This document shows, one piece after another, positions 1-8,603 of a stretch of DNA of 64,000 nt. Position numbers and translations under genes: made by a program. The notes under the pieces are model-generated. The model was not told where the DNA came from. It did no database searches and was given only the letters and a program-made list of their open reading frames with translations. Location: NCBI RefSeq assembly GCF_000725485.1, contig NZ_JOAG01000029.1:1-64000 (forward strand), in the 5' to 3' direction. This DNA comes from Nonomuraea candida (lineage in GTDB: Bacteria; Actinomycetota; Actinomycetes; Streptosporangiales; Streptosporangiaceae). Each line of letters begins with the position of its first letter. Position 1 is the stretch's first letter.

Positions 1-76
1 CGCCTAGTGACACGCCGCATCAGCGTGCCCGCAAGCGTTTCCGCAGCTCACAGCCCAGAACTGTGTGCTTTTCTCG

Positions 77-178
77 CTACACATCTGCGGAACGCAGGTG
101 CTGCAGGCGCTTGATTTCGCCGATCAACTGCGTCATCAGGGAGGGATCGATGCCCACCTGGTTCGGAGGTGGGCTCAT
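77..178 (-). CDS. Short ORF (33 aa) translationally coupled to the upstream hypothetical gene
   Basis: Not recognised with certainty. The ATG shares its A with the TGA stop of the preceding gene (TGATG), a classic translational-coupling arrangement, so it is probably read after that gene. The protein begins MSPPPNQVGIDPSLM and stops after 33 residues. The opening resembles the first helix of small WXG100/ESX-type helical proteins of actinomycetes (family resemblance from memory, weak), which are normally about 90-100 residues. If so, this copy is truncated. It may equally be a genuine small protein. Confidence 0.35.
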   Translation of the reverse strand: MSPPPNQVGIDPSLMTQLIGEIKRLQHLRSADV

Positions 179-480
179 CAGCGTGACTCCCCGGGCGGAA
201 AGATCGGGGACCGCCCTGGCCACTGGCCCAGCGAATCCATCGGCTTCGCCGGTTCAGGGCTCGCGGGAGTGGAGTCGACCAGCGCGAGTGCCCGCTGGAA
301 GACGCTTCTATACGCCAGGTCCCATGCCTTGCAGTCCTCGATGAGCCTGTCTGCGGCCCTGCCCTTCATCGCGCCGCTTTCGAGCAGGCCGACGAGCTTG
401 CGCACGTCGTTGGCGTGCTGGTCACGTAATTGCTCGATCATCCGTCGAGCTGCGTTGATCTGTTCCTGTGTCGCCATCAT
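178..480 (-). CDS. Hypothetical small helical protein (100 aa)
   Basis: No known family is recognised. The chosen start is the first of two adjacent ATG codons, with a GGATCCGAGG Shine-Dalgarno-like stretch directly upstream. A much longer in-frame extension towards 912 overlaps the neighbouring gene and lacks an RBS, so it was rejected. The N-terminal 70 residues are charged and predicted helical (MMATQEQINAARRMIEQLRD and onward). The last 30 are Pro/Ser-rich and probably disordered. The stop codon overlaps the start of the 33-residue ORF downstream. It reads away from the Mrr-type nuclease gene, so the two could share a control region at 481-789, where I see no other gene. Confidence 0.55.
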   Translation of the reverse strand: MMATQEQINAARRMIEQLRDQHANDVRKLVGLLESGAMKGRAADRLIEDCKAWDLAYRSVFQRALALVDSTPASPEPAKPMDSLGQWPGRSPIFPPGESR

Positions 481-789
481 CCTCGGATCCTTCGGATCTT
501 TGAGACGGCTATCCCTGGGATCAATGTGACCATAAGGGGCACGGGTTGGCGCGTCGAGGGGAATTGCCGAACTGGTATTGACGCGACAATCGAGCGGAAT
601 GGCGCGACTCCTTGATCGCTTGTGGCTTGCGCGGTAACTGCGGCTCGTAGGCTCTGCGGCGGCCTTGAGCAGGGGGCTGACGGATACCCTCTGCTGATCT
701 ACGCTGGACTGCAGGTAACGGTCGGTGTCTTTCAGTCGATGGCATCGATGAGGCGAGATCGCATACGGGGAGTACGAAGGGCTGATTGC

Positions 790-2385
790 GTGGCGGGTGG
801 TCGTAGCGAGTGGGAAAGGCGTCAGGCGGCTCAACGGAGAGAAGCTGAACGGCGAGCACGCGAGGCGGCCAGGCTGGCGAAGGAGAATGAGCGCGAACGC
901 CAGCGCCGGCATCTGGAGAAGCAGCAGGCGTCAGCCGACCAAAAGACTGCGACGGTGGCGAAACGCATCGAGGAGCTTGATCGGATATTGGTCAGCGTGC
1001 TCCGAATTCGTCCCCTGGCGTTCGACCAGATGAAGGTTGTCCCTTCCGTGCAGCCGTTCAACCCCGGACGTATGGGAGTCGCTGAACGGCCTCCAGACTG
1101 GGGACAGTTCGCTCCGCCTACACCCTCCGGTATCAGCAAGATCTTCGGCGGTCAGAGCCGATATGAACGCAGCCTCCAGGAGGCGCGCGGGCGGTTCGAC
1201 GGAGAGGTAGCTCAACATCGGAAACGCGAGGAGAAGCGTCTCCGCGAGCTTGACGCCGCTCGGACGGCCTATGATCGGCAGGTCGCCGCCGCCAAGGATA
1301 AAGCGGCAGCCGACAATTCCCAGCTGGACCGGCTGCGCGCCGAGTTCGACAATGGCCAGCCAGGCGCTGTTGAATGGTTCGCCGCCAAAGTCTTGGACAG
1401 CTCGGTCTACCCGAAGGGCTTCCCCCGCCTCTACCAGGTCGCGTACCGGCCCGAGAACCATGATCTCGTCGTCGAGTTCGAACTACCCCCGCAGAGCGTC
1501 ATCCCGGATGTTCGCGGCTACAAATACGTCAAGGCACGGGACGAGATAGATCCGGTGCCCAGACCGCAGACCGAGGTCAAGCAGAGATACGTCAAGCTTC
1601 TCGCATGTGTCGCGCTGCGCACGCTCCACGAGATCTTCGCCGCCACTCCCGGCAACATCATCGAGGCGATCGTGTTCAACGGGCGCCTCAACACCATAGA
1701 TCAGGCGACTGGCAAGAAGGTGCGCCCCCACCTGCTGAGCGTCCAGGCCGAACGAGCGGCCTTCGAGGAGTTCGTCCTCGCCGATGTCAATCCAGTGGCG
1801 TGCCTGAAGCGTCTCAACGCCTTGGTCTCTCCGAACCCCTATGACCTGGAGGCGATTGAGCCGTTCATCGCCTTCGACCTCAAGCGCTTCCGTTTCTCCG
1901 CGGACATGGATGTCGTCGCAGGGCTGGATTCACGTCGCGATCTCCTGAAGCTGACTCCGACGGAGTTCGAACATCTCGTCAGAGAGCTGTTCATCGCCAT
2001 GGGGGCGGAAGCCTGGACCACCATCCCGTCCAAGGACGGCGGCGTGGACGCGGTGGCCACCAGTAACAACCTCTTCTTCGGCGGAGTCTGCCTCATCCAG
2101 GCGAAGCGATGGGCGGGGCTTGTCGGGCTGGACGCGGTCCACGCGCTCACCGGCGTCATGGCAGACCACAACGCCACTACGGGTGTCCTGGTCACCACCT
2201 CATGGTTCGGGCGTGCCAGCGAGCAGTTCGCCCAACGGAACAGGATCACCTTGATCAACGGCGCCGAGCTCAAGCACCTCATCAAGCAGTACTTGAACAT
2301 CGATGTCATTCCGGGGACAACACCCCCTCGGAATGCGAGAGTCTCGGACAATACGCAGTCTGGCCGCCCAGGGCCCGACGCCTGA
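790..2385 (+). CDS. Mrr-type restriction endonuclease with N-terminal coiled coil
   Basis: Predicted DNA-cleaving enzyme of a restriction or defence system. With the GTG start at 790 (GAAGGG about 9 bases upstream) it is 531 aa; ATG 739 and an in-frame extension to 622 are alternatives. Residues about 5-60 and 130-185 are Arg/Glu/Ala-rich coiled coil. The C-terminal domain from about residue 388 (LTPTEFEHLVRELF) matches the Mrr catalytic fold. The active-site residues are visible: Asp420 in DGGVDA and the QAK motif with Lys439, the QxK variant of PD-(D/E)XK used by Mrr enzymes (family knowledge). No methyltransferase is adjacent, which fits a modification-dependent (type IV-like) or abortive role; that is inference. 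It converges on the HAD gene with 34 bases between stops. Confidence 0.85.
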   Translation: MAGGRSEWERRQAAQRREAERRAREAARLAKENERERQRRHLEKQQASADQKTATVAKRIEELDRILVSVLRIRPLAFDQMKVVPSVQPFNPGRMGVAERPPDWGQFAPPTPSGISKIFGGQSRYERSLQEARGRFDGEVAQHRKREEKRLRELDAARTAYDRQVAAAKDKAAADNSQLDRLRAEFDNGQPGAVEWFAAKVLDSSVYPKGFPRLYQVAYRPENHDLVVEFELPPQSVIPDVRGYKYVKARDEIDPVPRPQTEVKQRYVKLLACVALRTLHEIFAATPGNIIEAIVFNGRLNTIDQATGKKVRPHLLSVQAERAAFEEFVLADVNPVACLKRLNALVSPNPYDLEAIEPFIAFDLKRFRFSADMDVVAGLDSRRDLLKLTPTEFEHLVRELFIAMGAEAWTTIPSKDGGVDAVATSNNLFFGGVCLIQAKRWAGLVGLDAVHALTGVMADHNATTGVLVTTSWFGRASEQFAQRNRITLINGAELKHLIKQYLNIDVIPGTTPPRNARVSDNTQSGRPGPDA

Positions 2386-2419
2386 ACGCAGCTCTGCAGG
2401 GGGAGTGGATACGGCGCGC

Positions 2420-3079
2420 CTACTCCTGCATATGAGCCCCGCGCATGATGGTGATGCCTTGGAGGACGTTTCTGACAACGTGGTCGGCTCGGTGTTCGTG
2501 GCCTGGCCACGTGCCTCGGTCGACCCAAATCGCGCGCAGGCCGGCGCCCTGCGCGCCTTGGATGTCTGCGATGAGGTTGTCGCCCACCATCCAGCCGCCT
2601 TCGGCGAGGCTGACTCCACACCGCTCGGCGGCGATATGGAAGAGCCGGCTCTCCGGCTTGCGGACGCCCTCGACTCCCGATACGGCGTATCCGTCCACCG
2701 CATCGGCCAAGCCGGTCCGCTGGAGTTTGCCGAGCTGGTTGTCGGCCATACCGTTCGTGACGATCCCGACACGCCATCCTGCGGCGCGCAGCTCGGCCAA
2801 GGCTTCGGGCACTCCTGGGTAACACCGCACGAGATGCGGGATGCGCTTACGGTATGCGGTCCACAGCGCATCGACATCCTCGGGAAGCGCGAAGTGCTTG
2901 CGTATCTGTCCGAAGAACGCCTCACGATGTGGATGCGTGTCACGATCCAGAGAGGCGAGCCACGCGACGCCATCCGGCCCGAGCCGCCACTGTTCGGCGA
3001 ACTCCTTCGCCCAGTGCAGGAACGCGGTGTCGAGGTCGACAAGCGTCCTGTCGAGGTCGAAGAGGGCGAGGCGCTGCAC
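2420..3079 (-). CDS. HAD-family hydrolase (phosphatase-like)
   Basis: Haloacid dehalogenase superfamily, 219 aa, a typical length for a soluble small-molecule phosphatase. All four motifs are present: DLDRT with nucleophile Asp8 and Asp10, Thr108 in TNG, Lys141 in RKPE, and GDNLIAD with Asp167/Asp172. The insert between residues 15 and 85 is the helical C1 cap of the subfamily with Asp nucleophile and acid/base. The start is GTG. The gene lies 71 bases downstream of the DUF2075 nuclease-helicase on the same strand, so it may be the last gene of a CBS-HEPN, helicase, HAD transcript. Its substrate cannot be told from sequence, and a nucleotide-related role is only suggested by context. Confidence 0.8.
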   Translation of the reverse strand: MQRLALFDLDRTLVDLDTAFLHWAKEFAEQWRLGPDGVAWLASLDRDTHPHREAFFGQIRKHFALPEDVDALWTAYRKRIPHLVRCYPGVPEALAELRAAGWRVGIVTNGMADNQLGKLQRTGLADAVDGYAVSGVEGVRKPESRLFHIAAERCGVSLAEGGWMVGDNLIADIQGAQGAGLRAIWVDRGTWPGHEHRADHVVRNVLQGITIMRGAHMQE

Positions 3080-3150
3080 GTGGCCACCCTAGACGTGAGG
3101 TGCTCGCCGACAACAGAGCAGGCCCGAGGGGTATCGCTGCTGACTTCGGT

Positions 3151-5025
3151 CTAGTCCCCTTGAACCCGTGGTACGCGCATCAAACTGGCGAGATACTCCC
3201 GCAGGGCCGGATTGACCGCATAGATGACTGTCCCCCGCATACCTCTCGTGAGCAGAACCTTATACACATTGCGGACAAGCTGGTCGAAGTCGCTGTCGGA
3301 GACTGACTTGCGGCTCTTGAAGGCGGGATCCTTGTTCTCGCTGCGAACAGTAACCAGTTGGCCGTCCTGAACGGTCAGGTCGGGGCCCAGAATGACGCCG
3401 TTCCAGTCGTACTCGAACCCTTGGGCGGTATAGACGCACCCGACCTGCCCGAATCCGTTGGGCTCGCTGGCCCAAAGCATGCTGGGTGGGTAGTCGCCGA
3501 CGGCGCGGTCCTTCTTGACGTTCCATGGCCGCGCCCAGTCGCCGATGACGACGTCATTGACGAGGGTGTCATCGGAACGCGGTTCGCTCCATGGCCAGCA
3601 GTAGCCTGCGGTCATGCGGGCGGTGCCAGGCTTGGCGCGCAGGAACGCCTCAAGCTCTTGTGGCGAGTCGGCGAGCCGCACCTCGAAGGCATCGTCTCCG
3701 TCCCACTCCATCGGCCCGTCGTCGGCCAGGCCGAGCAGCCGGAGAACCCACTGTTCGTACTTCCTGCTGCCGCCGCAGCGGAACTGCTCGTCGAGCGATA
3801 CGAACCGCACGTCATAGCCCTTGGTCCGGGCATAGTCCTCGATCCCCGCCACGGTGCCGAGTTCCCCTGGTCGCACGACTTGGTGCTGATCGAGGAGGAA
3901 AACCGGAACACGAGCCGTGGACAGCAGCTCGTCGAGCTGGCTGCGGCCCGTCCTCTTGGCCGCAGGGGTGAAGCGGTTGGTGGACGTCTCGCGGATGCGA
4001 TGAGCTTCGTCGCAGATCAGCACATCCATGCCGTTCTGCTCGGCGTCGGTGAAGCTGTTGAAGTACTTGAAGAGGTTCTTGATCCGGGTGCTGCCGCGAC
4101 CGGGGTAGCGCCGCATGGTCTGGGTGAATGACTGCGAGCCGGTGGCGTGCAGTGCCGACCGGCCCTGCCGGTAAAGCTCGCCGAGAAGTGACAGAGCGAT
4201 GACGCTCTTGCCGCTCCCCGGCCCCCCGGTGACGACGACGACCTGCTTGAAGTCCGCTCGTCGAGCTCTGTCGACGGCGCCCATGACCAGCTCGTACGCG
4301 ACCTGCTGCTCATCCAGCAACGTGAACTGCTCGCGCTCGCGGATCTCTTTCGAGGCGTAGGCCATCAGCTGCTTGCTCGGCGCGACTGGGCTGGACAGGA
4401 GCCGATCCGCGGCGTTTGCGCCCGGCTTGTCCGACAGTCGCTCGCTCAGATAGCGGAGAAACTCTCCGCGCCGTTGTTTGGTGAACAGGCGGCTGCGCTC
4501 GTCGCGCACCTGCTCCGACAAGCCGTCGATGTCCAGGTCCATCGCGTTGTGGAGGTACGCGGCTCCGTGCACGGCGTTCGGCTTGCCGCTGAGCACGCCG
4601 AGGAAGTCGCACATGTACTCGCAGTACCGGCGTACCTGCTCGGCGGGATGCAACATCTCGCCGCCCGGCATGCCGTCCACGATGACCAGATGCTCGCCTG
4701 ATTCGGACGGCTCGGCACGGCTCCACTGCTTGAGCTCGACGACGACGTACGAGTCCTCGCCGGTCCGTGGATGTACGCCTGCGAGGACTACGTCGGCTCG
4801 CCGGCTGGTCAGTGGAAGCTTGTACTCCACGAGCATTTCCACTCTGCCCAACCCGGCATCGAGCAGGTCGCGTGCGAGAACCGGCAAGCTGTTTTGCCAG
4901 GACTTGATCTCGGAGGGAGAAGGGCGGCGTCCAGTGGATGCTCTTACGTTCTCAGCGATCGCTTCTATCAGGGTGGTTTCGAGTGGAGAGGCCAGCAGGC
5001 TTTCAGCCGTCGTTCTCATCACCAT
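3151..5025 (-). CDS. PD-(D/E)XK nuclease fused to DUF2075 (Schlafen group-3-type) helicase, copy A
   Basis: 624 aa. The N-terminal domain (about 60-160) carries a PD-(D/E)XK-like signature: Glu67, Asp78 in RADVVLAG, and Glu97/Lys99 in VVVELKQW. The C-terminal domain is a DUF2075 superfamily-1 helicase: Walker A GGPGSGKS (267-274), Walker B ICDEAHR (DEAH 339-342), EQFRCGG near 415, YTAQGFEYDW, and a C-terminal LLTRGMRG arginine motif. All key residues look intact. It is closely similar over its whole length to copy B at 6438-8321 and more distantly to copy C at 8604-10484. It lies 61 bases downstream of the CBS-HEPN gene on the same strand. A nucleic-acid-targeting defence role is inferred from architecture and neighbourhood; no function is established here. 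Confidence 0.85.
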   Translation of the reverse strand: MVMRTTAESLLASPLETTLIEAIAENVRASTGRRPSPSEIKSWQNSLPVLARDLLDAGLGRVEMLVEYKLPLTSRRADVVLAGVHPRTGEDSYVVVELKQWSRAEPSESGEHLVIVDGMPGGEMLHPAEQVRRYCEYMCDFLGVLSGKPNAVHGAAYLHNAMDLDIDGLSEQVRDERSRLFTKQRRGEFLRYLSERLSDKPGANAADRLLSSPVAPSKQLMAYASKEIREREQFTLLDEQQVAYELVMGAVDRARRADFKQVVVVTGGPGSGKSVIALSLLGELYRQGRSALHATGSQSFTQTMRRYPGRGSTRIKNLFKYFNSFTDAEQNGMDVLICDEAHRIRETSTNRFTPAAKRTGRSQLDELLSTARVPVFLLDQHQVVRPGELGTVAGIEDYARTKGYDVRFVSLDEQFRCGGSRKYEQWVLRLLGLADDGPMEWDGDDAFEVRLADSPQELEAFLRAKPGTARMTAGYCWPWSEPRSDDTLVNDVVIGDWARPWNVKKDRAVGDYPPSMLWASEPNGFGQVGCVYTAQGFEYDWNGVILGPDLTVQDGQLVTVRSENKDPAFKSRKSVSDSDFDQLVRNVYKVLLTRGMRGTVIYAVNPALREYLASLMRVPRVQGD

Positions 5026-5086
5026 TGACGCTGCCCCTGCCCTCGAAGGTGTGTCTGTCCCTTCTCGGTTGAGTGGGTGGTCACCT

Positions 5087-5830
5087 TCAACATCCTGTGT
5101 CCAACTTTCTGAGCCAGCTGAGAAATCCGGTGAGCTGCTCGACCTCTTCTTCGGCCGGAGCCGTCAATATCGACCCGTGATGATGGGCGAATCGGTTCCG
5201 TATCCGACGCACACCAGCGACTTCCTCCACAAACGCCGCCTGATCGATGCGCCAACCGAGGCGCGCCCAGCAGTCTGGCCGGCGAAGCAGATGCTCGATG
5301 TTTCCCAGGCTCAACTCGTTCACGGAGCCAAGAGACGGCTTACTGGATGCCTCCTGGAGCTCGATAACGGTTGGGAAGGCCACGTCGATGATGCGCCGAA
5401 GCCGACGCTCGATCTCCCCAAGCAGCCGATGGGGAGCGCTGAAGCGATCAAGAGCGGTTATGGCATCGCGGAGGGTAACGATGCCGTTGATACGTGACTG
5501 ATCGTCCTCAACGAATGCGAACTCGTGGCGTTCGAGCAACGGCAGGATCTCCTGCACCTCGGCGTCGAGGTCAACTGTCTTAGCAGGACGGATAGCGCCC
5601 TTCAGGACCTGTTCGCGACTGCAGAGCCGGGCGATGGCAATGGACTCCAGTGTCACGACACCGATCAACGTCAAAGCATCGGTCAGGACAGGCAGCTGGC
5701 CTATACCGTGACGAGTCAGAAGAGTCTCAGCTCGAGCCAGGCTGTCGGTCGTCGACAGGCTGATGAGTCGGCCCGGACGAGCGGAAGGGAGGTCGGCAAC
5801 CCGCAGCACGATGCTGCCGTCGTGTGTCAT
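5087..5830 (-). CDS. CBS-pair protein with C-terminal HEPN-like RNase domain
   Basis: 247 aa from ATG 5830, preceded by GGGGCCACCG; a longer in-frame extension to 6025 has no RBS and unlikely composition. Residues about 10-130 form two CBS repeats (GIGQLPVLT, GVVTLESIA, FAFVEDDQSRINGIVTLRDA), a module that usually binds adenine nucleotides. Residues about 133-247 are all-helical and contain RNRFAH (211-216), an exact RN-x3-H match to the HEPN active site. HEPN domains are RNases common in toxin-antitoxin and phage-defence systems (family knowledge). The gene sits between two near-identical nuclease-helicases and reads towards copy A. A nucleotide-sensing RNase is the inferred role. Confidence 0.72.
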   Translation of the reverse strand: MTHDGSIVLRVADLPSARPGRLISLSTTDSLARAETLLTRHGIGQLPVLTDALTLIGVVTLESIAIARLCSREQVLKGAIRPAKTVDLDAEVQEILPLLERHEFAFVEDDQSRINGIVTLRDAITALDRFSAPHRLLGEIERRLRRIIDVAFPTVIELQEASSKPSLGSVNELSLGNIEHLLRRPDCWARLGWRIDQAAFVEEVAGVRRIRNRFAHHHGSILTAPAEEEVEQLTGFLSWLRKLDTGC

Positions 5831-6437
5831 CGGTGGCCCCAGGGCCAAAGGACGTGCGTGCAGGGGCGCGCGAAGGCGACCATGCGTTTGGGCAGCATGG
5901 GCTACTCCTACGGGTAGGGGCTGTCCTGGACCGCTATGCGGCGGATGCCCGTCGGGCCGTCTGATGTTGAGACGATAGCGTGCCAAGGCGACAGTCCGCA
6001 CCATTGATGCGTATAGGGCGAGCACGATGAGAGCGAACTACTTGGACATATCGGCTAATACTGCCGTGGGAGGGGTGCGCCCTATGGGGCATCTCTGCAG
6101 ATCAGAGGGAGGATGTGCTGTAGGCGTCCTAGCGGAGGATGCTCTCTGGCCAGCACCTAAGTGCCGAGTATCGTCCTTCGCCCTTGCAGCCGCCGGCACG
6201 CCCACCGGATAGTCGCTGCGCGTCAAGCGAGCGGGTATCCGGTGCCTGGGAGTCGATGCCTCGTCGTATAAGTGGAGGTGTGGGTGTGCCGCTACAGCGT
6301 GCTAGGCCGCGCATCCCAATAAAGACTCCTGCTGCGACGCACGTCCAATACTCGAACTCCATTGAGATGAAGGAAGTATTTGTCGCAGGCGTGTGTCAGC
6401 ACAATTGTCGCTCCTCCCTTCTGCATACAATGACTGA
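5831..6437. other. Intergenic region between CBS-HEPN and nuclease-helicase copy B
   Basis: About 600 bases without a convincing gene. It is less GC-rich than its surroundings, notably at 6020-6065 and 6340-6450. The open frames here have no RBS or recognisable protein. It must hold the promoter of the CBS-HEPN gene and the 3' end of copy B, but I could not fix a -35/-10 pair. Confidence 0.5.
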
Positions 6438-8321
6438 TCAAGACATTCGAGATATTGCTGCGGGCAGCAAGCCGGCCAGATGATCCCGCAGCTCAGGATC
6501 AACCGCATAGATGACCGTGCCTCGCATGCCTCGCGTGAGCAGGACCTTGTACACATTGCGCACCAGCTGGTCGAAGTCGCTGTCGGGGACCGACTTACGA
6601 CTCTTGAAGGCAGGATCCCTGTTCTCGCTGCGAACGGTAACAAGTCGACCGTCATGGACAGTCAGATCGGGGCCCAGGATGACGCCGTTCCAGTCGTACT
6701 CGAACCCTTGGGCCGTATAGACGCACCCGACCTGCCCAAAACCGTTCGGATCACTCGCCCACAGCATGCTCGGCGGGTAGTTTCCGACGGCGCGATCCTT
6801 TTTGGTGTTCCACGGCCGCGCCCAGTCATCGATGACGACATCGCTGACCAGAGTGTCGTTGGGCAGGGGGTCGCTCCATGGCCAACAGAAGCCGGCGGTC
6901 ATGCGGGCGGTGCCAACTTGTGTCGCAAGATCCGCTTCGAGCTCCTGCGGTGAGTCGGCGAGTCGTACCTCGAAGTCCTCGTCCCCATCCCACGCCATGG
7001 GGCCGCCAGGGGCCAGCCCGAGCAGCCTGCGAACCCACTGCTCGTACTTGCGGCTGCCGCCGCAGCGAAATTGCTCATTGAGGGAGACTCGCCGCACGTC
7101 GTAGCCCTTCGTACGGGCATAGTGCTCGATGCCCTCGACGGTGCCGAGTTCCCCAGGGCGGACGGCCTGATGCTCATCGAGCAGGAACACCGGCACCCGA
7201 GCCGTAGACAGCAACTCGTCGAGTTGGCTGCGTCCAGTGCGTTTGGCGGCAGGAGTGAAGCGGCTGGTAGAGGTTTCGCGGATGCGGTGAGCTTCGTCGC
7301 AGATGAGGACGTCGAGGCCGTTCTGTTCGGCGTCAGTGAAGCTGTTGAAGTAGTGGAAAAGGTTCTTGATCCGGGTGCTGCCTCGGCCAGGGTAGCGCCG
7401 CATGGTCTGAGTGAAAGCCTGGGAGCCGGTGGCGTGCAGCGCCGATCTGCCCTGCCGGAAGAGCTCGCCGAGAAGTGACAGAGCGATGACGCTCTTGCCG
7501 CTGCCGGGACCTCCGGTGACGATGACGACTTGTTTGAAGTCCGCGCGCCGGGCGCTGTCAACGGCGCCCATAACCGTCTCGTACGCGACTTGCTGCTCGT
7601 CCAGAAGAGTGAACTGTTCGCGTTCGCGGATCTCTTTGGAGGCGTACGTCATGAGCTGCTTGCTCGGCGCGACGGCGCTGCTGAGGAGTCGATCGGCCGC
7701 CTCAGCTCCTGGCTTGTCCGACAGTCGTTCACTCAGGTAACGCAGAAACTCGCCGCGTCGCTGCTTGGTGAAGAGCCTGCTGCGTTCGTCGCGGACCTGA
7801 TCTGACAGGCCGTCGACGTCCAGGTCCATGGCGTTATGCAGGTATGCCGCGCCATAGACGGTATCCGGATTGCTGCTGAGCGCTCCCAGAAAGTCCCGCA
7901 TGTACTCGCAGTATCGGCGGACCTGTTCGGCAGGATGCAGCGCTTCGCCGCCGGGCATGCCATCAACGATCACGAGATGCTCGCCCGCTTCAGAGGGCTC
8001 GGCCCGGCTCCACTGCTTGAGTTCGATCACGACGTAGGAATCCTCGCCAGTCCGCGGGTGGATGCCGGCAAGCACCACGTCCGCACGTTTGCTGGTCAGA
8101 GGGAGCTTGTACTCCACGAGCATCTCGACCCTGTGCAAACCTGCGTCAGCGAGGTCACGAGCAAGGGCCGGCAGACTGCGCTGCCAAGACCTGACTTCGG
8201 AGGCGGAGGAACGACGCCCGGTGACGGTTCGCACGTGTTCGGCGATGGCTTCCGCCAGGGCGGCCTCGCTGGGAGAAGCGAGTACGTTATCGACAGAAAG
8301 CCGCAGCGCCGTCACAGACAT
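6438..8321 (-). CDS. PD-(D/E)XK nuclease fused to DUF2075 helicase, copy B
   Basis: 627 aa from ATG 8321, chosen because the protein then aligns end to end with copy A (both reach VLASP or LLASP near residue 12-15). A GTG at 8315 has better spacing from a GGGGG stretch and is possible. The frame stays open to 8426, but that extension has no counterpart in copy A. Nuclease residues (VEYKLP, RADVVLAG, YVVIELKQW), Walker A GGPGSGKS, DEAHR and the C-terminal LLTRGMRG motif are all intact. Divergence from copy A is concentrated in the N-terminus and the linker before the last third. It is an independent unit, separated by 607 bases from CBS-HEPN and divergent from copy C. Confidence 0.85.
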   Translation of the reverse strand: MSVTALRLSVDNVLASPSEAALAEAIAEHVRTVTGRRSSASEVRSWQRSLPALARDLADAGLHRVEMLVEYKLPLTSKRADVVLAGIHPRTGEDSYVVIELKQWSRAEPSEAGEHLVIVDGMPGGEALHPAEQVRRYCEYMRDFLGALSSNPDTVYGAAYLHNAMDLDVDGLSDQVRDERSRLFTKQRRGEFLRYLSERLSDKPGAEAADRLLSSAVAPSKQLMTYASKEIREREQFTLLDEQQVAYETVMGAVDSARRADFKQVVIVTGGPGSGKSVIALSLLGELFRQGRSALHATGSQAFTQTMRRYPGRGSTRIKNLFHYFNSFTDAEQNGLDVLICDEAHRIRETSTSRFTPAAKRTGRSQLDELLSTARVPVFLLDEHQAVRPGELGTVEGIEHYARTKGYDVRRVSLNEQFRCGGSRKYEQWVRRLLGLAPGGPMAWDGDEDFEVRLADSPQELEADLATQVGTARMTAGFCWPWSDPLPNDTLVSDVVIDDWARPWNTKKDRAVGNYPPSMLWASDPNGFGQVGCVYTAQGFEYDWNGVILGPDLTVHDGRLVTVRSENRDPAFKSRKSVPDSDFDQLVRNVYKVLLTRGMRGTVIYAVDPELRDHLAGLLPAAISRMS

Positions 8322-8590
8322 CCCCCAGGGCAGCACGAGAGAACTCGTGCGGGTGGGGGCATATCCGCTCCGGCCGGAGCCGTACGAGTGCGGAAGCCCG
8401 TCGGGCCGCATCGCGTGGTCGCCCAAAGAGTAGCGGCGGCACCGGCATGAGGGAGCCGCAACAGAACACCGACAGATGGCGTGGTCTCCCCACTTTGCCC
8501 GCCTCCCGCCTCTGGGCGTGAACTCGGGCGGTCCATCGGGCGGCGTATCCTTGCCGGTCGCGCGATGTCCGAATAATGGATCTTATCCCT

Positions 8591-8596
8591 TATAAA
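8591..8596 (+). promoter_or_regulatory. Putative -10 box (TATAAA) for a leaderless transcript of copy C
   Basis: TATAAA ends 7 bases before the ATG at 8604, with no Shine-Dalgarno between, inside an AT-rich pocket of otherwise GC-rich DNA. This spacing is typical of actinobacterial leaderless mRNAs. A clear -35 is not visible; TTGCCG at 8551 is too far for this box but could serve a second start site. Confidence 0.45.
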
Positions 8597-8603
8597 TCAA
8601 TAC

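Noticed and set aside
622..789. N-terminal extension of the Mrr-type nuclease
   Set aside because: The extension lacks an RBS and coding character; GTG 790 begins the charged coiled coil directly after GAAGGG.
6129..6362. 77-aa frame in the CBS-HEPN/copy B gap
   Set aside because: No RBS, no recognisable motif, and irregular composition.
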